DNA from: Pseudopyrenochaeta lycopersici
Lineage: Eukaryota; Ascomycota; Dothideomycetes; Pleosporales; Pseudopyrenochaetaceae
Direction: 5' to 3'
NCBI GenBank assembly: GCA_003313425.1
Contig: NHZP01000054.1
Coordinates: forward strand, 186,001 to 250,000
DNA length: 64,000 bases
The position numbers and the translations under genes were made by a program. Below, in pieces: positions 1-11,751 of the stretch (positions are counted from its first letter, which is position 1; each line of letters starts with the position of its first letter). The notes beneath the pieces are model-generated. The model ran no database searches. It was not told where the DNA came from and saw only the letters and a list, made by a program, of their open reading frames with translations.

Positions 1-879
1 TACGTTATTTTTATTTGATTTGTGGCGCATATAGACGAATACTAGTAACGGGTGCTTTTGGAGTTTCTCGAGTGAATCTTTAAACTGTTCTTTGAACCTC
101 ATGACACAGCTGGAGGTGCATGTATGCCTGCATAAGCCATTTAGCAGTCAGATTCGTCACCGGTTTACGTCTCCGAAACTGTGTGTGTCTGCAAGACGAA
201 GTAGGCAGGACAGCATCATCAGCGACCCTCTTTTTGGCTAAAGAGTATTCGTTAAGTTATGCTTGCATCAGCGGCGGAAGGCATGGAGACATTTGAACGC
301 TAGCGCCTCTAACGCAGCCTCGACAGGCTATTACCACACTTCCGTTCTCTGGTCGATTGCCCTGGCACGGTTTGGGTTCCGCGTTGGAACATTCTGCGCC
401 CGGGGTTGGTAAGGGCTGGCAGCCCCCTAGGACTCACGCTGGTTTCTTTCTCCTCGCGTGTGCTCTTGAGCCAAATTCCTGTCCGGTTGAGGGCAGAGAA
501 AGGCGGCAAAGCGATGGATTGTATACGACAAAAGGCCAGGGATGACGAAGCAGAATGCAGGCAGGGAATACCTGGGGAGCACTTAGCAGGCAAATGCCCT
601 GACTGACGCATTGAGAACCCCTGCGCATCCTCGCTGGCAGCTTATTCTAAAAGGTAAATGTGGTTTGCATGATTCAACCGCGGAAATCCTTCCGATTGTA
701 GTAGGAGTACTGAGAGTGTAATTTTCTTCCCTTCCATCCATCGCTTCTGCGCAATGAATCATCACCAAGGTCCTCTGCCAAAAGCCCCGCCCGCTCAGGC
801 CTACTGTTATTGCCTAAGGATAGAGGCTGCGTAAGCGCTGTAACCGTAATATCAGCGATCAGTCCATATGGAACAAACT
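1..879. repeat. Long direct repeat, copy 1
   Basis: The first 879 bases recur in the same orientation at 62830-63708 (constant offset 62829). By eye I see one difference, T at 859 against C at 63688. Homology stops abruptly after the shared ccatatggaacaaact. The left edge cannot be seen because the window starts here. No convincing gene lies in it; the short ORFs have no family features. It could be a segmental duplication, a terminal repeat of a large element, or an assembly effect. Confidence 0.93.
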
Positions 880-2520
880 ACTGCTTCTTCGCTAGACCCT
901 CCTGAGTTGGTGAGTCAAAAGCCTTCCGTTTTATCGCCGCTGAAGCTAGGCTAGGATCCGAATATTCTTGGAGCCCTGAAAGCGTAGCGTTGGCAGAAGA
1001 TGAACCATGTGTACGAGATTCTTCCGCAGTTTGATTGGAGCTGCATTTGAGAGAAGTCGATCCGCATGATATCGTTGTTCGCGATGCAGTCCCTTCCAAA
1101 TCGCTCGATTCGCAATATAAGGTTGAGGAGTTTTGGGTCATTATCGTTCTAGTCGACCACTGTGCTTGACAATCTTCTCTATGCGACTATCGTCTTTCTG
1201 TATCAAGGGCCGAAACTCGTTGTTTCTGAATGCAGGTATCTGCGTGTTTGAGGTGTTCAGCTTGTCGATGCATACCGACACAGATGGATGACAAGCGAAG
1301 CTAGCAAGACGACTGCACGCCACGTCAAGTTTGTCATGTTTCTTACGATGTTGAATGCGGTCTTTGTCGTTGTAGGCGGAATATTCGCACTTTGGATACA
1401 CGCAAGGATACTTAAACGAATCATCTGTGCGAAGTTAGATTTACGTCGTTTAGAAGAACCCTCGTCAGGCTGGGTTGTACCTTCGGAACTCGTTAGAGGC
1501 TCTGCTGTTGACGAAGGGGTATTTGGTCGCGCGATTGGACTGGTAGCCTTGGGTAGAGCGGCTTCTGCAGGCTCTACTGACTGTCGTATTACTTCAGGAA
1601 CTGTGGGAGCCGATACAATGCAACACTCGTAGAGTGTCTGCCCAGAAGAAGCATTTGATGTGCAGTCGCGGAGCTCTATTTGGGTCATCAGCATTCCGTA
1701 CACAGCTACGATGGCCAAAATCACTCGCGCAATGCGAGCATGGTAGAGATGAGTAGAAGCAACGTACGAGCTAGGTATGGAAATGAATTATCGAGATTGC
1801 AACTGATGCTGAGGCGGTCTGGGTCATCAGAACTCTCGGATGCGGTACTCGTGAAACAGGAAGTGATGGAAGATAAAAGTGATTTAAAAAAGCTGGAAGA
1901 CCTCTCATCTCCCTCAACTCTTGAGACGTCAAACCATCCAAGGCCGCTTTAACGACAATGGCGAGTGTTGTCCTCTATGATGGTCAGATCTGAACGCAAA
2001 GCCGACGGGCCTACATACTTGCGCCCTGCAGGTCGATGCAGGAGCTTGAGTCATTTTGCTTGGACGGGGATCCAAGCAAACAGCGATGCAGTGCTTTCCG
2101 GTGAACGACCAGAGAGGCGGTAAGGGAATGAACTGGAGGACCTCCTAGCCTTGTTGGGGAACGTACATGATATATCTTGGACATCAGCTCGGTCGTCAGC
2201 TCCTCTCAGATGTCGACTCCAGTAAAACGCGTGGAGCATCTTGGAAAATGCCCCTGAGCTTACTGGGAAGAACGAAGCAAAAGGGAAACGCGGATGCGGG
2301 TACGAAACAGCCCTCACCCTGTCAGTCCGAGAGTAAAGCTCAACCAGTCCCATGCTTTTCGAGGGCTCCATCTCTGCCGGGGCAGTGCCTCTGGCCGAAA
2401 AGGTTGGCGTGCTTTGCGACGATGTGCCGCAACATACGAACTAGCCATCGCTAGCGCATTTTCGTGATTGCTGGGCCGGACGGTCACAGCGCACGCTTGC
2501 ATGCATTAGCGAGGTGGACA
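880..2520. other. Intergenic stretch, no confident gene
   Basis: Just right of the repeat junction there is no ORF I can assign to a family. A 155-codon minus-strand ORF (1257-1724) begins with a hydrophobic segment, and an overlapping plus-strand ORF (1288-1632) also has one membrane-like segment, but the two exclude each other and neither has supporting features. A plus ORF at 1680-1952 is Ser/Glu-rich and could be the tail of a decayed gene. Confidence 0.4.
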
Positions 2521-2561
2521 GCCAAGAAAATTTCAGACATGATGTCTGAAATTTTCTTGGC
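2521..2561. repeat. Perfect 20-bp inverted repeat (hairpin)
   Basis: Arms 2521-2540 and 2542-2561 are exact reverse complements around a single G. The right arm runs into a T tract (atttttttc). It lies about 80 bp before the start codon of the next gene. It could form a cruciform or RNA hairpin; function is unknown. Confidence 0.85.
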
Positions 2562-2642
2562 ATTTTTTTCGCATCAGCAATGTGACCACTGCATCTCCTT
2601 CAGCTCTCATGCTGCAATGGCGCCTTGGACTGCTATTCCGAG

Positions 2643-4615
2643 ATGAGCACCTGCGCACCCGATGTGGAGGAGATAGAGTGTACGGTTAGTACTGGCCAAA
2701 GAATTCAGTGCAGCGCATCTCATGATGGTTTCATTACCATTGAGACTTCAACTGGTTCGATCGCCATTCGGTTGCGGCGAATCATCAATAAGAGAAGTGT
2801 TCCTTTCAAATATGTTGCTCAGCGACCTATCCAGACACCGCCATCTTCTTCTGTAAGTTTTTGGTTTGCAGGAAACAGGGATCCGGAGGAAGCACCACAA
2901 GAAGACGAGGACCACGAGAGCAACGGAGAAAGAGAAAGCTTAGCAAGTTCAGCAGAGAATCATGCTGGCTTCAATGAAGGGTGCAGAGAAGAAGAGGACC
3001 GAGAAGAACACGACCGAGAAGAACACGACCGAGAAGACGACCGAGAAGACGACCCTGACATGAGCATCGATGATGATTCCAACCAGAAAAGAACGAGGCG
3101 AAAAAAGCCGATTTCTGACGACGAATTGGCGAACTTTTGCCAAACACTCAAATCCAAAACTTTGAAACAATGGAACTCAAAGCAGCAGAAAGTAGATGAG
3201 AGCTTAACAGCATTATATATCGATCAGTCGGCTTTCTTTGGCACTATTATTCATGCCTCCAGCCCCCAATGGTCGTACCAAACTCTCAACAATTCAGACA
3301 GCTATGGGATCTTCCAGCAGCCCTTCCATAAAGTTAACCTTGCCAGCTGGTGGAATCGATCTTTACACAAAGTATCTGAGGTTAATACTACCACACGTAT
3401 AAAGGCAGCTATGTTAGAGGCCTTGGTGCCAGGTTTCAACAAGTTCGAGCCCAAAGCAAAGGCTAGGAAGCGAAAACAGATCGAGAGATACGTACTTCAG
3501 GGCGATATTCTCTTGCTAATGCGCACGAAAGCCCCTGGACTGATCATCACCGTCTCTGACTCCATCACAACAACAGAGTATACGCCCCACCTTCATTTGT
3601 CCTTCATCACTAACGTCACCAGCTACGAAAAATTATGGCAAAACAGGCATAGGTCACATGTTTCTGGGTTATGTTGGTTAGATGAAGAATTGGTCCAGGT
3701 TTCTCAGTCTTACTCAGACCTAGTAGAAAAACTCTTCAATTGTATGCTGTCTCACTTTGGTAAGTTGAAGACTCATAAAGTAAACCCTGCAACTTTCACT
3801 CATCCTCTTAGTGTCCATTCAAGGGTTAACTCAGGGGTGCCGGCACTGGCAACGAAACAACCACCTGTATAGGGACTCGTGCCAGCCGCAGGCGTTCGAA
3901 ACCAGCACAGTACAGAACCCAGTCGGTTCAATCCAAACTCATCCTCCGGGGTGTGTTATGCGAGTACAAGCCAACGTAAAGCCCGTACAATCCAACTGTT
4001 CCTCTCTACACGTCTCATCCATCCTTGATTCGCCCACAGAACAGACACTGGACCAAGAGCAGCCCATACCCAAGTGTGTTCCCGATCTGTCAGACGTGCG
4101 GATCATAGCACGATCAAATCCACCGAGTTCTGGCCTCGACGATAACCGAAGAGTGATAGAAGAGAGCGCCCACACTCGACCCCAAGGTACTTGTCTTTTC
4201 TGGTGTGACCTTGTCCTATCACTAAATTTTCACAGATGTTACACGCCGTGATTCCGTTCCGCATAGGACTTCAAGCACCCGGGCCATTGAGGGAGGCGAT
4301 GTATCTGTGCACGTCCAGAAGAGACCAAGATTAGATAGTAGTCCAGTTGGACATATAGGTGAGATGATTAGCGCTGATATGACAACAACCTCAACAAGGG
4401 AAGGGGAGGATAGATCAAATCTAGTCAAACATGCCACTTTTGCCACCCAAGATGCGAATTCTTCAACTGAAGCCAATTTAGCACACATCACTCTGGAAGA
4501 TAACACATCATCCGGTGGCTCAGGACGTGATCTCGACGAATTAGTGGTGGATAGTAAGTCACTAGGTTCTTATTCAACTTGCAGAGAGAGGGCTCTGCGA
4601 ACAGGAGATAACTGA
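2643..4615 (+). CDS. Hypothetical protein, three exons, acidic repeat
   Basis: No family recognised. Exon 1 is 2643-3759 (an in-frame ATG also exists at 2625), intron 3760-3811 (gtaagt...cttag, 52 bp), exon 2 3812-4186, intron 4187-4235 (gtactt...cacag, 49 bp), exon 3 4236-4615. Phases join without a stop, giving about 623 residues. The N-terminal third is acidic with short tandem repeats (DREEH twice, then DRED twice) followed by a basic RTRRKK stretch; the middle looks like a folded domain rich in aromatics; the C-terminal half is Ser/Thr-rich and probably disordered. A perfect gtaagt at 4554 with gcag ending at 4584 would give a 31-nt intron and a different, more protein-like tail stopping at 4781. 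Probably a real gene; function unknown. Confidence 0.6.
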
Positions 4616-4770
4616 CATGGTGATAGCGACACATAACCAACGTCCGTGGCAATCTCCACCGTCTAGTCGAGCCGGTGCAGAACCCCACAGCTATCTACTG
4701 CTATCCGGGGTACTACCAGATGATGACACTTTCATCCAGGAATGGGAGCATGTATGGGGAGGTGGAAAAA

Positions 4771-5315
4771 TCATTGTTTGATGTTAGACACTAGCGGAGA
4801 GAATGAGACGTCGTCCGGCGTAACGTAGTGGACATCTGGCAAGATTATATACAAGCCTAATTCTAACTTGATCCTCTCACGATCGCTGTCGCCTTCTTTC
4901 CAAAATTCCATTTCGTTTCCATGGATCCTTTCCGGGCTCATCCAAGGTAAGACGATATGCAGTTCCTGTGGTCCGGTTTTGATAGAGCCAGATAATTGAA
5001 TGAGTACCCTTGGCTCGGTGCGCGGGATCTGCAATTGTACGCCTTTCGCTGCGCCTTTCAGTGCGGCGTTGATTTTTGGGCCCTCAGACATGTTAACAGA
5101 AGCCTAAGGAACAACGTCCTTGAACGCACCATTCGGAAGATCTCTTGCCTCAATTCTTGTAATTTCTCAGCTGGTGCTTCATTTTGATATATGATCACTT
5201 GTCCCCGCTCGATGAAAGGACGGCGATCGCCGGGAATTACAGCAGCGACAAGTTCGGTGAGACGTTCCGTCGGAGGTACAAACACGTGCAATGGCATTGG
5301 GCAAATTTGTGGCAC
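4771..5315 (-). pseudogene. Hypothetical gene, frame broken
   Basis: Two overlapping minus-strand ORFs, 5315-5058 and 5091-4771, look like halves of one protein: the first begins MPQICPMPLHVFVPP, the second carries a beta-rich segment (RVLIQLSGSIKTG, IHGNEMEFWKEG). They are in different frames and no intron of usual size fits the 33-bp overlap; the upstream continuation of the second frame meets a TAG. It ends convergently with the preceding gene. Either a decayed gene or one whose splicing I cannot see. No family recognised. Confidence 0.35.
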
Positions 5316-7097
5316 TTAGGTGAAGAGAGAGTCGGAAAATACTAGAGAGCATAGCTTCACTTTATGACAACAGGTGTAGACAGGAAAGGACTAGTTTGAT
5401 TACATCATCGCTATCACATGTTAGGTTTTGCCAAGGCTATCGTGGCACCAATGCAAATGGAAAGCACCGCCCGCACTCACCCCGACCGAGGATCTGAGGT
5501 GGATGTATCAGGGCGTGCGTTCCACCTCCTTTCGTCTTCAGATGGTACAGTTGTCGTTGGAAGATGTTCAGTCAAACTAGCTACTCCACCGAGGTTGCCT
5601 AATTCATTCGATTAACCACAACTATTGACCGTTGTAGGGTGCCCATTTTCTCTACCTGAAGAGCTGGACGGAGTCGGAGCAGTTGTGTTAGATTGATGGG
5701 AGCTGGGCATGGTCGAATAGGCGGGGACTTGAAAGCATTAGTGGAGGAACGGCTCCAAACGGTTGGCTCAAGAGCTCGCGGACATTATTAATCTTACCTT
5801 CCCAATCTTAGACTATGAGATAGACGGAGTTTGTGTCGAATGTGTGGAAAATGTCGAAGACGATAGACTATTTGGGCAAAAAGAAGAGCTAGTGTCGTCA
5901 GCGGAGGAGTGAGGGTAGCATGATCAACTTGCGTTCAGTGGCCGCTCCCGGACGCTTGCAGGTGGTAGTAGATATAGTAAGAGCGCAACAGGCTATGCGA
6001 GTGCTGGGAGGACAGAGAGAATGGCGCTCGATGAAGTCTTCGACGTGGAAGGGTACTATGGGGACCAAGAGGCGTAAAGCATATCAGTAGGCACTATGCT
6101 ACTGTCGAAAGGAGATGGGATGGCTGGGATCTCGAAGATGTCGTGCGCTATCTCTAAGCATATGGTCGGATGAAAGCGTAGCGGGAGAGGCGAAAGTGCG
6201 TCGAGGAAGATGGCAATAGACAACAAATCCTGTGAAGCCGCCAAAAATGTGGAGTGCGGTGATACATTTAGCTAGATCTTCCATCATCTGCATCGATGCA
6301 TGTTCTCCCAAACATTACACGTACAGCCCTGAGGGCAGACCAAGGCTTATTTGGGGCGCTGTTGTACCTTATCAACAGCTTATATAGCCCGTTGCTGGAA
6401 TGACAGCAATGTAAAACAAATCAACTGCGGAGCAAATTGATTCATCTAGCTCTGTGGGTTTCTTGTGGACCTGGAAGCTCAGGGAAATTCGTGTGACGTC
6501 GGTCGTACGGGCAAGAAGGGGAATTCGGGGGCGAAGGTCAAATGGGGTATGCCGGAAAGGGCGTTGTAGACCTTAACGGGTAAGCGAAGTCATTGCACTT
6601 GTGGAATCGATTCATACTCCTATGCTGATCTCCAATTAACTGGTGGTTAGAGTAAGTCGGGCTATTGCGTGGTAGTTGTATCGAGAAGCGTAGTGGAAAG
6701 ATAGATCTAGGTTTGGCCTGTGCAGAATGACAAAGTGCAGGCACCCAATTGAGGCTATGGTCAATGCAGCTGACTAGCAACCCACGCACCACCTTACAAT
6801 TATTATTAGTATTGATCTGGTCCGAGCGCCAAACTCCAAACAATCCTCATCAACATGGATTTCTGTTGACATCAAGCTCAAAGCATTTGTTATGCAACCT
6901 TGCTGTCCAATGTATCCCGCAATTCCTGTGCCTATCTTTGTACTACTCTTCTGTCGTTGTGGGCCTGCGATGCCTCAGAGACTGCTGCTCGATCCTACCC
7001 CATCTATGGGCTTTATGAATCGGCGCTTAATGCCAGCCAAGCAAAAAGGGAGATGACACAGTAACTGTGCAGCTATACAGGCCTGTCCATGTCAGAT
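5316..7097. other. Intergenic stretch, no gene seen
   Basis: Only short ORFs of up to about 100 codons on both strands, none with motifs, signal peptides or plausible splice partners. Nothing I would call a feature. Confidence 0.5.
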
Positions 7098-7884
7098 TCA
7101 GCAGCAAAGAAAAGGAGAACATACCAGAAAAGTCCCCTGACGTAAGTGGGGGCCGATATTCCTATCGGCAAGTGTTAAACTGCAGAAAATAATCGCTCCA
7201 CTAAGCTGACACAACGCCGCAATCACGTTTGTGACGATGAACTCATTCAAAAACCGCATATACACTAAGTCACCTTGCTCTGATTCCAAGCTCTTATGAA
7301 TTTCCAGTAGCTTACGCAGAACTGTCAAAGATAGAACTGAAGCCATTGCAAGACGAGAAAGCAGTGCTGCCTCATATATAGAGCATGTAGTTTTGCCTCT
7401 GGTTGCGATCAGAAGAGTCAAAATCAAAGATCCAATCATCTACCTCACAATATAGAGAATATCCAGTGCTGTTAAGATAGTCATCACGTATACCGGTCGT
7501 ATGACCCAGGGAGCAAAGAAGAAAATGCGCAGAAGCCGGGCCAGCTGGTCATACCACAAGTTAGCGAGGCCCGTCACTTTATGTCCATAATCTTACATTC
7601 GTGCCAACAAGAAGCTGTAATGTGCATAGCATGCCTATGTGTAGCCAGTACAATTTACTCTTCGAGAAAAGCGCAAGTACGATTGCAGCTATACAAGCTA
7701 TCGATAAGCCTGCTTGACAGATGCCGAAGAGAACAGCCAAGACTCTCTCCCAGCAGTAGTCATATTCCGATACTCTATGTGTCCTATTGAAATGGTCTCT
7801 GACGTCGTGAAAAATGAACACGATACTTGACAGAAGGGCAACCAAGAAGCAAATGATGAAGCTGACGAGAAAAAAGGACGTCAT
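7098..7884 (-). CDS. Small multi-pass membrane protein, hypothetical
   Basis: Exon 1 is 7884-7597. It starts with the hydrophobic segment SFFLVSFIICFLVALLSSIV and has a second one around LAVLFGICQAGLSIACIAA. An intron at 7596-7545 (gtaag, branch gctaac, ccag; 52 bp, phase 0) leads to exon 2. A TAG at 7442-7440 interrupts the frame, but it coincides with the acceptor of a possible 54-nt phase-0 intron (7493-7440, gtatac...gaggtag), after which the frame continues to 7098 with two or three more hydrophobic segments. With that splicing the product is about 226 residues. If the intron is not real, the gene has a nonsense codon. Family unknown. A 124-bp mobile repeat ends 15 bp before the ATG, so the promoter or leader has been altered. 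Confidence 0.5.
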
Positions 7885-7898
7885 GTCGAAGAGGACCT

Positions 7899-8022
7899 TG
7901 TCAAAACTTTGGGGGTGTAAGAGTTATCTCATTAATCAAGCTGAGCCTGAGACTAAGTAATGACGCTAATTAGTCATGTAGCCAAGGTCACATGACCACT
8001 GCCTTCATCGCCCATCTTGACA
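7899..8022 (-). mobile_element. 124-bp TG..CA repeat (solo-LTR-like or MITE), copy 1
   Basis: This 124-bp unit is repeated in inverted orientation at 61259-61382, same length, with only a few mismatches. Each copy starts TGTCAA and ends TTGACA and is flanked by its own 5-bp direct repeat: gacct at 7894-7898 and 8023-8027 here. TG..CA ends with a 5-bp duplication are the signature of an LTR, so a solo LTR is the first reading; a small inverted-repeat element is the alternative. Confidence 0.85.
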
Positions 8023-8027
8023 GACCT

Positions 8028-10087
8028 ACGCGGAATCTGCACGGGAAGGCACCTCCTTATATGCTACATTCCGCCATGGTTTTCCTCAAAGGTTGGCACA
8101 TGAACTGTGAGCATCCAGTGCCAGGGTTTGAGAGATGTTTCGCATAAACAAGGCATTATTGGTGCTCTAGCGCCGTGGTTCACAACAGTGTGCTAGCATG
8201 GCTGTTCACGGAGTCGAAGGAAGGGAACGGCCAGGAAGTAATACACATCGCTGCATAATACGCTTCATCACACCTGGTAGAAACGCTTTGTAGAAGACCG
8301 CTGATGACGCTGGATATGGGTCCTTATACATGCGATGCGTCCGAACCATAATTCTGACATGGGAGGGAATGCCAATAGACACTCGGAATAGAAGGACCCG
8401 TATCTCGAGTGGCTGTAAAACCAACAGGACCTATGTTTGCTTCAAGCGGAGCGCGGGAAGTGAGTTATGAGCCGTGCGTTGGTTTCAAGGCGTTCTCCGG
8501 CTAGCAACCGTGGAAGACTGATTGCTTCACCATCTGGAACTTCAGAAAAGTTTGGTGGAGGGGCGGGGATGGCAACGAAGGCCGCTTTGGAACTAGGAGA
8601 AGTCGAACGGTTTAAAACGAGGGTGGCTTCGCGGTCAATGCACCTGGTAGCAGGCTCGTCTTGTGGATGGCATCAAAATGACACCGACTGCCTGAAGCAC
8701 ACCAGGTGGCTCCGGCCATCCAGATACTGTGCTGTACGGTGAGCCCAGTCGTAGCCCGAGCGGCGGGTATCCGGAACAGCAGTCATTAATTGTTTACAAT
8801 GATGACGGGACAACCGTTAAGGATCCATATTCGCACATTAAACGTCTGCCGCGCCTGGTAGTTGGGGTATACCGCTGGTGCTAGGTGAGCTCTTCATTAC
8901 CATCCGATTCATTGCTATACAACTGCCTGAAGCATCGTTAGATAGCATTTCCATTCTTGTAGGAGGACCAAAAGGAAATCATGCCAAGACCTCGCGCGGA
9001 CATGGATCTTGGACGTGCATGTCTCTATTGTATGGACTGCATGAATATTCCAAGAGTGTAGCGCCGGCTTAGCCGCAAGGGGATGCTGCTACTTGTCCCA
9101 TGACATCCAGGCCTGCCATGGAGTAACTCCCGAAATAGGTAAAGCTTGCGGATCGCCAAAAAAAAAGGCCTCGCGAGGCTTTGCAGGTACGAGCACTATG
9201 ATTAGGGTCAGGAGTGGCCACCGGATGCATGCGTGGAAGAGCATGAATTGGTATTGGCATATTGGGTCAAAAAGCGTGGCCACATTGCCTTCGCGCCTGC
9301 TCACGAAAGACAGAACCAGCAAGCCAGAGACAGAACTGGGTTACCTGTCCCAAGTACACCACCGTCGGCCGCTTCGAACAAGTTCTTGCTGTTCTATGAC
9401 GCTGAGGCGTAGCTAGCGTTAGCCTTTACTCGGTGCAGAAGACGGATAACACGACTGGTCGCTTGAGTAACACGTCGCGGTGTTGGATAGGCCTGCATAG
9501 TCTTCCGTGTCTAGGAAGGAATTAGCACCTACCAGTCGGTGGACTCAAGGCCACAAAGCGAGAAATCACATAAAGGCTGTTTTTGCTGCATGGACTCTGT
9601 CTGCGAACAGGGGGAAGAGCTGGACGTCACGAATCCCTGATTAGCGTTGTGCCGAACATCAGCTGGCCAGCAGGAAGCAGGATATAAAGAGGGGTGTCTC
9701 ACATCAGACTTCTGAAGTCCATCGCCTCCTTGGTCCGCTTTCCAAGCTATCTACCTTTGTTTTAGAGACCATCAAACGCTTCCACTACCTTTAGGATGAG
9801 TTCGCAAGTATCTGACTGTTAATGAATATGCTAGTATTATGAAGATAGTATCAAAGACCTGATTGGCACAGCTTGCCCCACTGAGGTATAAGACAGTCCG
9901 TATTCTTTCCTATCGGTTTCTTACACCTCATAGTTAACACCGGGCGATAGTGGCGGAAAAGAACCTGAAGCCTACAACTTGTGGGAAAGGGAGGATATGC
10001 AACAAGCTCTCTAGACGGACGAATTTCGAAGGTCCATTGAGGATGACCCACTGCCAGCACTTGGCCCAAGAACTACAGCTCCTAACT
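8028..10087. other. Gene-poor stretch with an orphan promoter-like site
   Basis: No convincing gene. Near 9680 a TATA-like ggatataaagaggggtg is followed by a pyrimidine-rich leader and an ATG near 9798 (ATGAGTTCGCAA), but that frame stops after eight codons. It looks like the promoter and 5' end of a gene whose body is lost or decayed. Confidence 0.4.
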
Positions 10088-10361
10088 TGTGGTTGGATCC
10101 ATAAAGGGCTCGAACTTACCCTTCTCTTACTCGTATGGCAATTGATATATTATCTATACCGCCTATGTCAGCTGAGCCCGAGAGAGTTCTCTCAGCGGCT
10201 CGAAGAACTATCTCTTTTTCTAGATTCAAGCTTGGTGCGGAGGTGATTGAGCGTGGAGAGTGTTTGAAGTAGTCGGCAAAGAGTAGGATTGTTAGTGAGC
10301 GGTGGGCAGAGTTTCTAGAGGAATCAGAGGATGAAGAAGCATCTGAAAATATACAATAGGT
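10088..10361 (+). pseudogene. hAT transposase relic, dimerisation domain
   Basis: The plus strand encodes ILSIPPMSAEPERVLSAARR followed by TISFSRFKLGAEVIERGE, closely resembling the C-terminal dimerisation region of the intact hAT in this window (ILSIPPMSDEAERVFSGVRR). Stops follow WLDP upstream and ECLK downstream. Only this C-terminal fragment remains. Hairpin-forming AT-rich DNA just after it (10390-10450, repeated gaattgaatt) recalls the subterminal DNA of the intact element. A dead DNA-transposon copy. Confidence 0.8.
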
Positions 10362-11709
10362 GAGATTTGGCACTCCTCAAGGCTGTATTACTAAGCTGAT
10401 TCGAATCTGAATTTGAATTTGAATCAGCCTAGGTTGAATTGAATTGAATCTGAATCACCTCTAAAAATTCAATTCTTTGATTATTAGGGCCTCTGCCGGG
10501 CGATGAGGATAAGGAGCATACGAAAAGACCGCCTTGAAAGCCAGCAGGGTCATCGCAAGGCTCTGAAATCGGTATGTTTATGCAGATACTCAGAAACACT
10601 GGCTCATTTAACAATGCCCCAAAGACAGCTCTGAGTTGGATGTTGTTCGGATTCGGCATTATTTCGGCGAGCTGAAGGAATGCGAGACGAAAATGGTGGG
10701 AGGTATCAGCTACTGATGAGACTTATAATTAGTGGATTGGCAGAAGAGTTTGGTAAAAGACAGGATGAGCGTCAGACTCAGGAATACCTCAAAAGAAGAG
10801 GGAGCTTCAAGAGATACAAGGATGAAGAACTTGGCGACGAAGATGGTACGTCACGGGCATCTAAGAATTTACGGCGAAACTAGAAAGACAATATATGGAC
10901 GAGGTCGAAGATCTGCGACGGTTATAGGGTATAGCCAAAGAGTAGCCTTTCCTAGCGCTTCCAGCCCCACAACATCTCAAGAGCCTGAATTGTATCTATC
11001 TTCCATTTTTCAAGATCGGTCAATGACGTGAAAACGGACTTGCTGGGTTTGCTTGTAGCTTTAAGCCCCTGTGGCATTCTCTCGTTCGGCAAGCTTCTGC
11101 AGGAGCAACCTCTGCACGTTCATAGTTTCCAAGGCTTGACATAGGTCTCCTTGTACTTGCTCTGCGGCTTCCTCAGGCTCCAGGCTTGCTTTTACTTTTC
11201 CGGCTCTTCCAATGTCAATTCTCTCGACTGTGGAGGGATCGCTACTGGGGCTTGCGGAGTGCCGTTGTTCATGTTTGAGGATGTCTCTCGGGGGCGTGTC
11301 TCTTCTTATATTTGTAGCATTACGCTGCATGGTGGCGACGTAGATTGTTGCGGCCTACGGTTTCGCATCAGTACAATGAAGGACGGGAAAAGGCGTAGGG
11401 CTTAGGGAATTGATCTCGCCGCACCTATAGCGTGACTAAGTTAGGTACCTAATGTCACATTATCATCGTTCAGCCTTAGGCCAAATGCGCTAAGTAAAGC
11501 ACTCGATTTCGCAGGGCCTATTTCGTTCGACCGAAAATCACCTTCAGCAAGTCTGAGGCTCGATTCTAACCTTGTTAGAAATTACTAAGAATCCGAACAG
11601 ATGATATCACATAAAATGGTCTTCGCATGAAGTGAAGTGGGTCAGCTGCCAAAACTGGCCGGAGGGCCACCTTTCGGAACCGAGGAAGCCATTTCGAGTC
11701 CCTGTTCGG
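10362..11709. other. Intergenic stretch, no confident gene
   Basis: Begins with low-complexity DNA holding a small palindrome (gctgattc...gaatcagc). A minus ORF at 11061-11330 is Glu/Gln-rich and could be a coiled-coil exon, but no partner exon is visible. A plus ORF at 10680-10883 is charged and unrecognised. Confidence 0.4.
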
Positions 11710-11717
11710 TATAAATA
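11710..11717 (+). promoter_or_regulatory. TATA box of the SUR7-like gene
   Basis: The sequence tataaata lies 35 bp before the ATG at 11752, in a plausible core-promoter position. It is the clearest core promoter in this part of the window. Confidence 0.55.
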
Positions 11718-11751
11718 CTATTAACAAGTACATGCCTCCTACAGACCAAGC

